From contig JBAXPR010000167.1 of the NCBI GenBank assembly GCA_037132135.1, forward strand, positions 1 to 5,695: a DNA stretch of 5,695 bases, in the 5' to 3' direction. The DNA comes from BOG-933 sp037132135 (GTDB lineage: Bacteria; Pseudomonadota; Alphaproteobacteria; Azospirillales; Azospirillaceae). A program made the position numbers and the translations under genes. The notes under the pieces are model-generated. The model had not been told where the DNA came from and ran no database searches. It saw only the letters and a list, made by a program, of their open reading frames with translations. Below, piece by piece: positions 5,080 to 5,695 of the stretch; within the stretch, counting starts at the first letter, position 1; each line of letters opens with the position of its first letter.

Positions 5080-5695
5080 ATGACGGAGTTTCCCAAGAAA
5101 ACCCTCTCTGACTGGACGACCCTGGCCGCAAAGGATGTCGGCAAGGGCGGTACCGTGGACCAGTTGCTCTGGCTGACCCCGGAGGGGCTGACCGTCAAGC
5201 CGCTTTACACCGCTGCCGATCTCGAGGGCCTGGAACTCGACACCCTGCCCGGTTTTCCGCCCTACACCCGCGGCCCGCGTGCCACCATGTATGCGCACCG
5301 GCCCTGGACGATCCGCCAATATGCCGGCTTCTCCACCGCCGAGGCCTCCAATGCCTTCTACCGTAAGAATCTCGCCGCCGGCCAGATGGGCCTGTCGGTG
5401 GCCTTCGACCTGGCGACCCACCGCGGCTATGACAGCGATCATCCGCGCGTGGTCGGCGACGTCGGCAAAGCCGGGGTGGCGATCGACTCGGTCGAGGACA
5501 TGAAGACCCTGTTCGACGGCATTCCGCTCGACAAGATGTCGGTTTCGATGACCATGAACGGCGCCGTGCTGCCGATCCTGGCCGGCTACATCGTGGCCGC
5601 CGAGGAACAGGGCGTGGCGAGGGAGAAGCTGGCCGGCACGATTCAGAACGACATTCTGAAGGAGTTCATGGTCCGCAACACCTACATCTATCCGC
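5080..5695 (+). CDS. scpA: Methylmalonyl-CoA mutase, large/catalytic subunit, N-terminal part (3' end outside window)
   Basis: This adenosylcobalamin-dependent enzyme interconverts (R)-methylmalonyl-CoA and succinyl-CoA, linking propionyl-CoA breakdown or methylmalonyl-CoA pathways to the TCA cycle. The window holds the first 205 residues of an expected 710-730. They cover the N-terminal extension and the start of the substrate-binding barrel. Very typical segments are KPLYTAADLEGLELDTLPGF (40-59), RPWTIRQYAGFSTAEASNAF (74-93), GLSVAFDLATHRGYDSDHPR (104-123), GDVGKAGVAIDSVEDM (126-141), DKMSVSMTMNGAVLP (151-165) and IQNDILKEFMVRNTYIYP (188-205). Tyr71 in ATMYAHRPWT probably corresponds to the active-site Tyr89 of the Propionibacterium enzyme. 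The cobalamin-binding domain lies beyond the edge. No small-subunit gene (mutA) precedes it, which suggests the single-chain homodimeric type also called bhbA, mcm or mutB; the symbol is a convention choice. GAGGA and an upstream in-frame stop fix the start at 5080. Confidence 0.94.
   Translation, partial: MTEFPKKTLSDWTTLAAKDVGKGGTVDQLLWLTPEGLTVKPLYTAADLEGLELDTLPGFPPYTRGPRATMYAHRPWTIRQYAGFSTAEASNAFYRKNLAAGQMGLSVAFDLATHRGYDSDHPRVVGDVGKAGVAIDSVEDMKTLFDGIPLDKMSVSMTMNGAVLPILAGYIVAAEEQGVAREKLAGTIQNDILKEFMVRNTYIYP

Noticed and set aside
5049..5111. A 20-residue upstream open frame overlapping the mutase start in another frame
   Set aside because: No ribosome binding site precedes its ATG at 5049. 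It is short enough to arise by chance.

Overview
The window is a GC-rich chromosomal stretch with strong G/C preference at third codon positions. It reads like a proteobacterium, most probably an alphaproteobacterium. That guess rests on base composition, the YejA/YejB/YejE transporter proteins, and a methylmalonyl-CoA mutase very close to the usual alphaproteobacterial type. I cannot name the genus from sequence alone. No mobile element, CRISPR array, tRNA or rRNA is visible.

Layout: (1) bases 2-463 are the C-terminal 153 residues of aspartate-semialdehyde dehydrogenase (asd), cut by the left edge. (2) After an 18-base gap come three co-directional genes, almost certainly one operon: a periplasmic family-5 substrate-binding protein (yejA-like, 482-2287), an inner-membrane permease (yejB-like, 2294-3403) and a second permease (yejE-like, 3403-4446). 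The spacings are 6 bases and a 1-base TGATG overlap. The ATPase gene (yejF) that normally completes this set is not next to them. (3) A convergent minus-strand gene (4459-4794) encodes a 111-residue protein of unknown function with a possible ribbon-helix-helix segment. (4) A 285-base divergent intergenic region (4795-5079) holds a good candidate promoter for the minus-strand gene, a three-copy 10-base repeat spread across that promoter, and GC-rich palindromic and tandem-repeat sequence. (5) From 5080 to the right edge is the N-terminal 205 residues of methylmalonyl-CoA mutase.

How the genes fit: Asd supplies the aspartate-family branch point (lysine, diaminopimelate, threonine, methionine). 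YejA/B/E would import peptides or peptide-containing cell-wall fragments, using an ATPase encoded elsewhere. The asd-yej adjacency is suggestive of a link between diaminopimelate supply and recovery of peptidoglycan peptides, but that is inference. Methylmalonyl-CoA mutase belongs to propionyl-CoA/succinyl-CoA metabolism and is transcribed independently. Most of the window is ordinary metabolism and transport. The parts most worth a second look are the missing ATPase and the small minus-strand gene with its repeat-decorated promoter.
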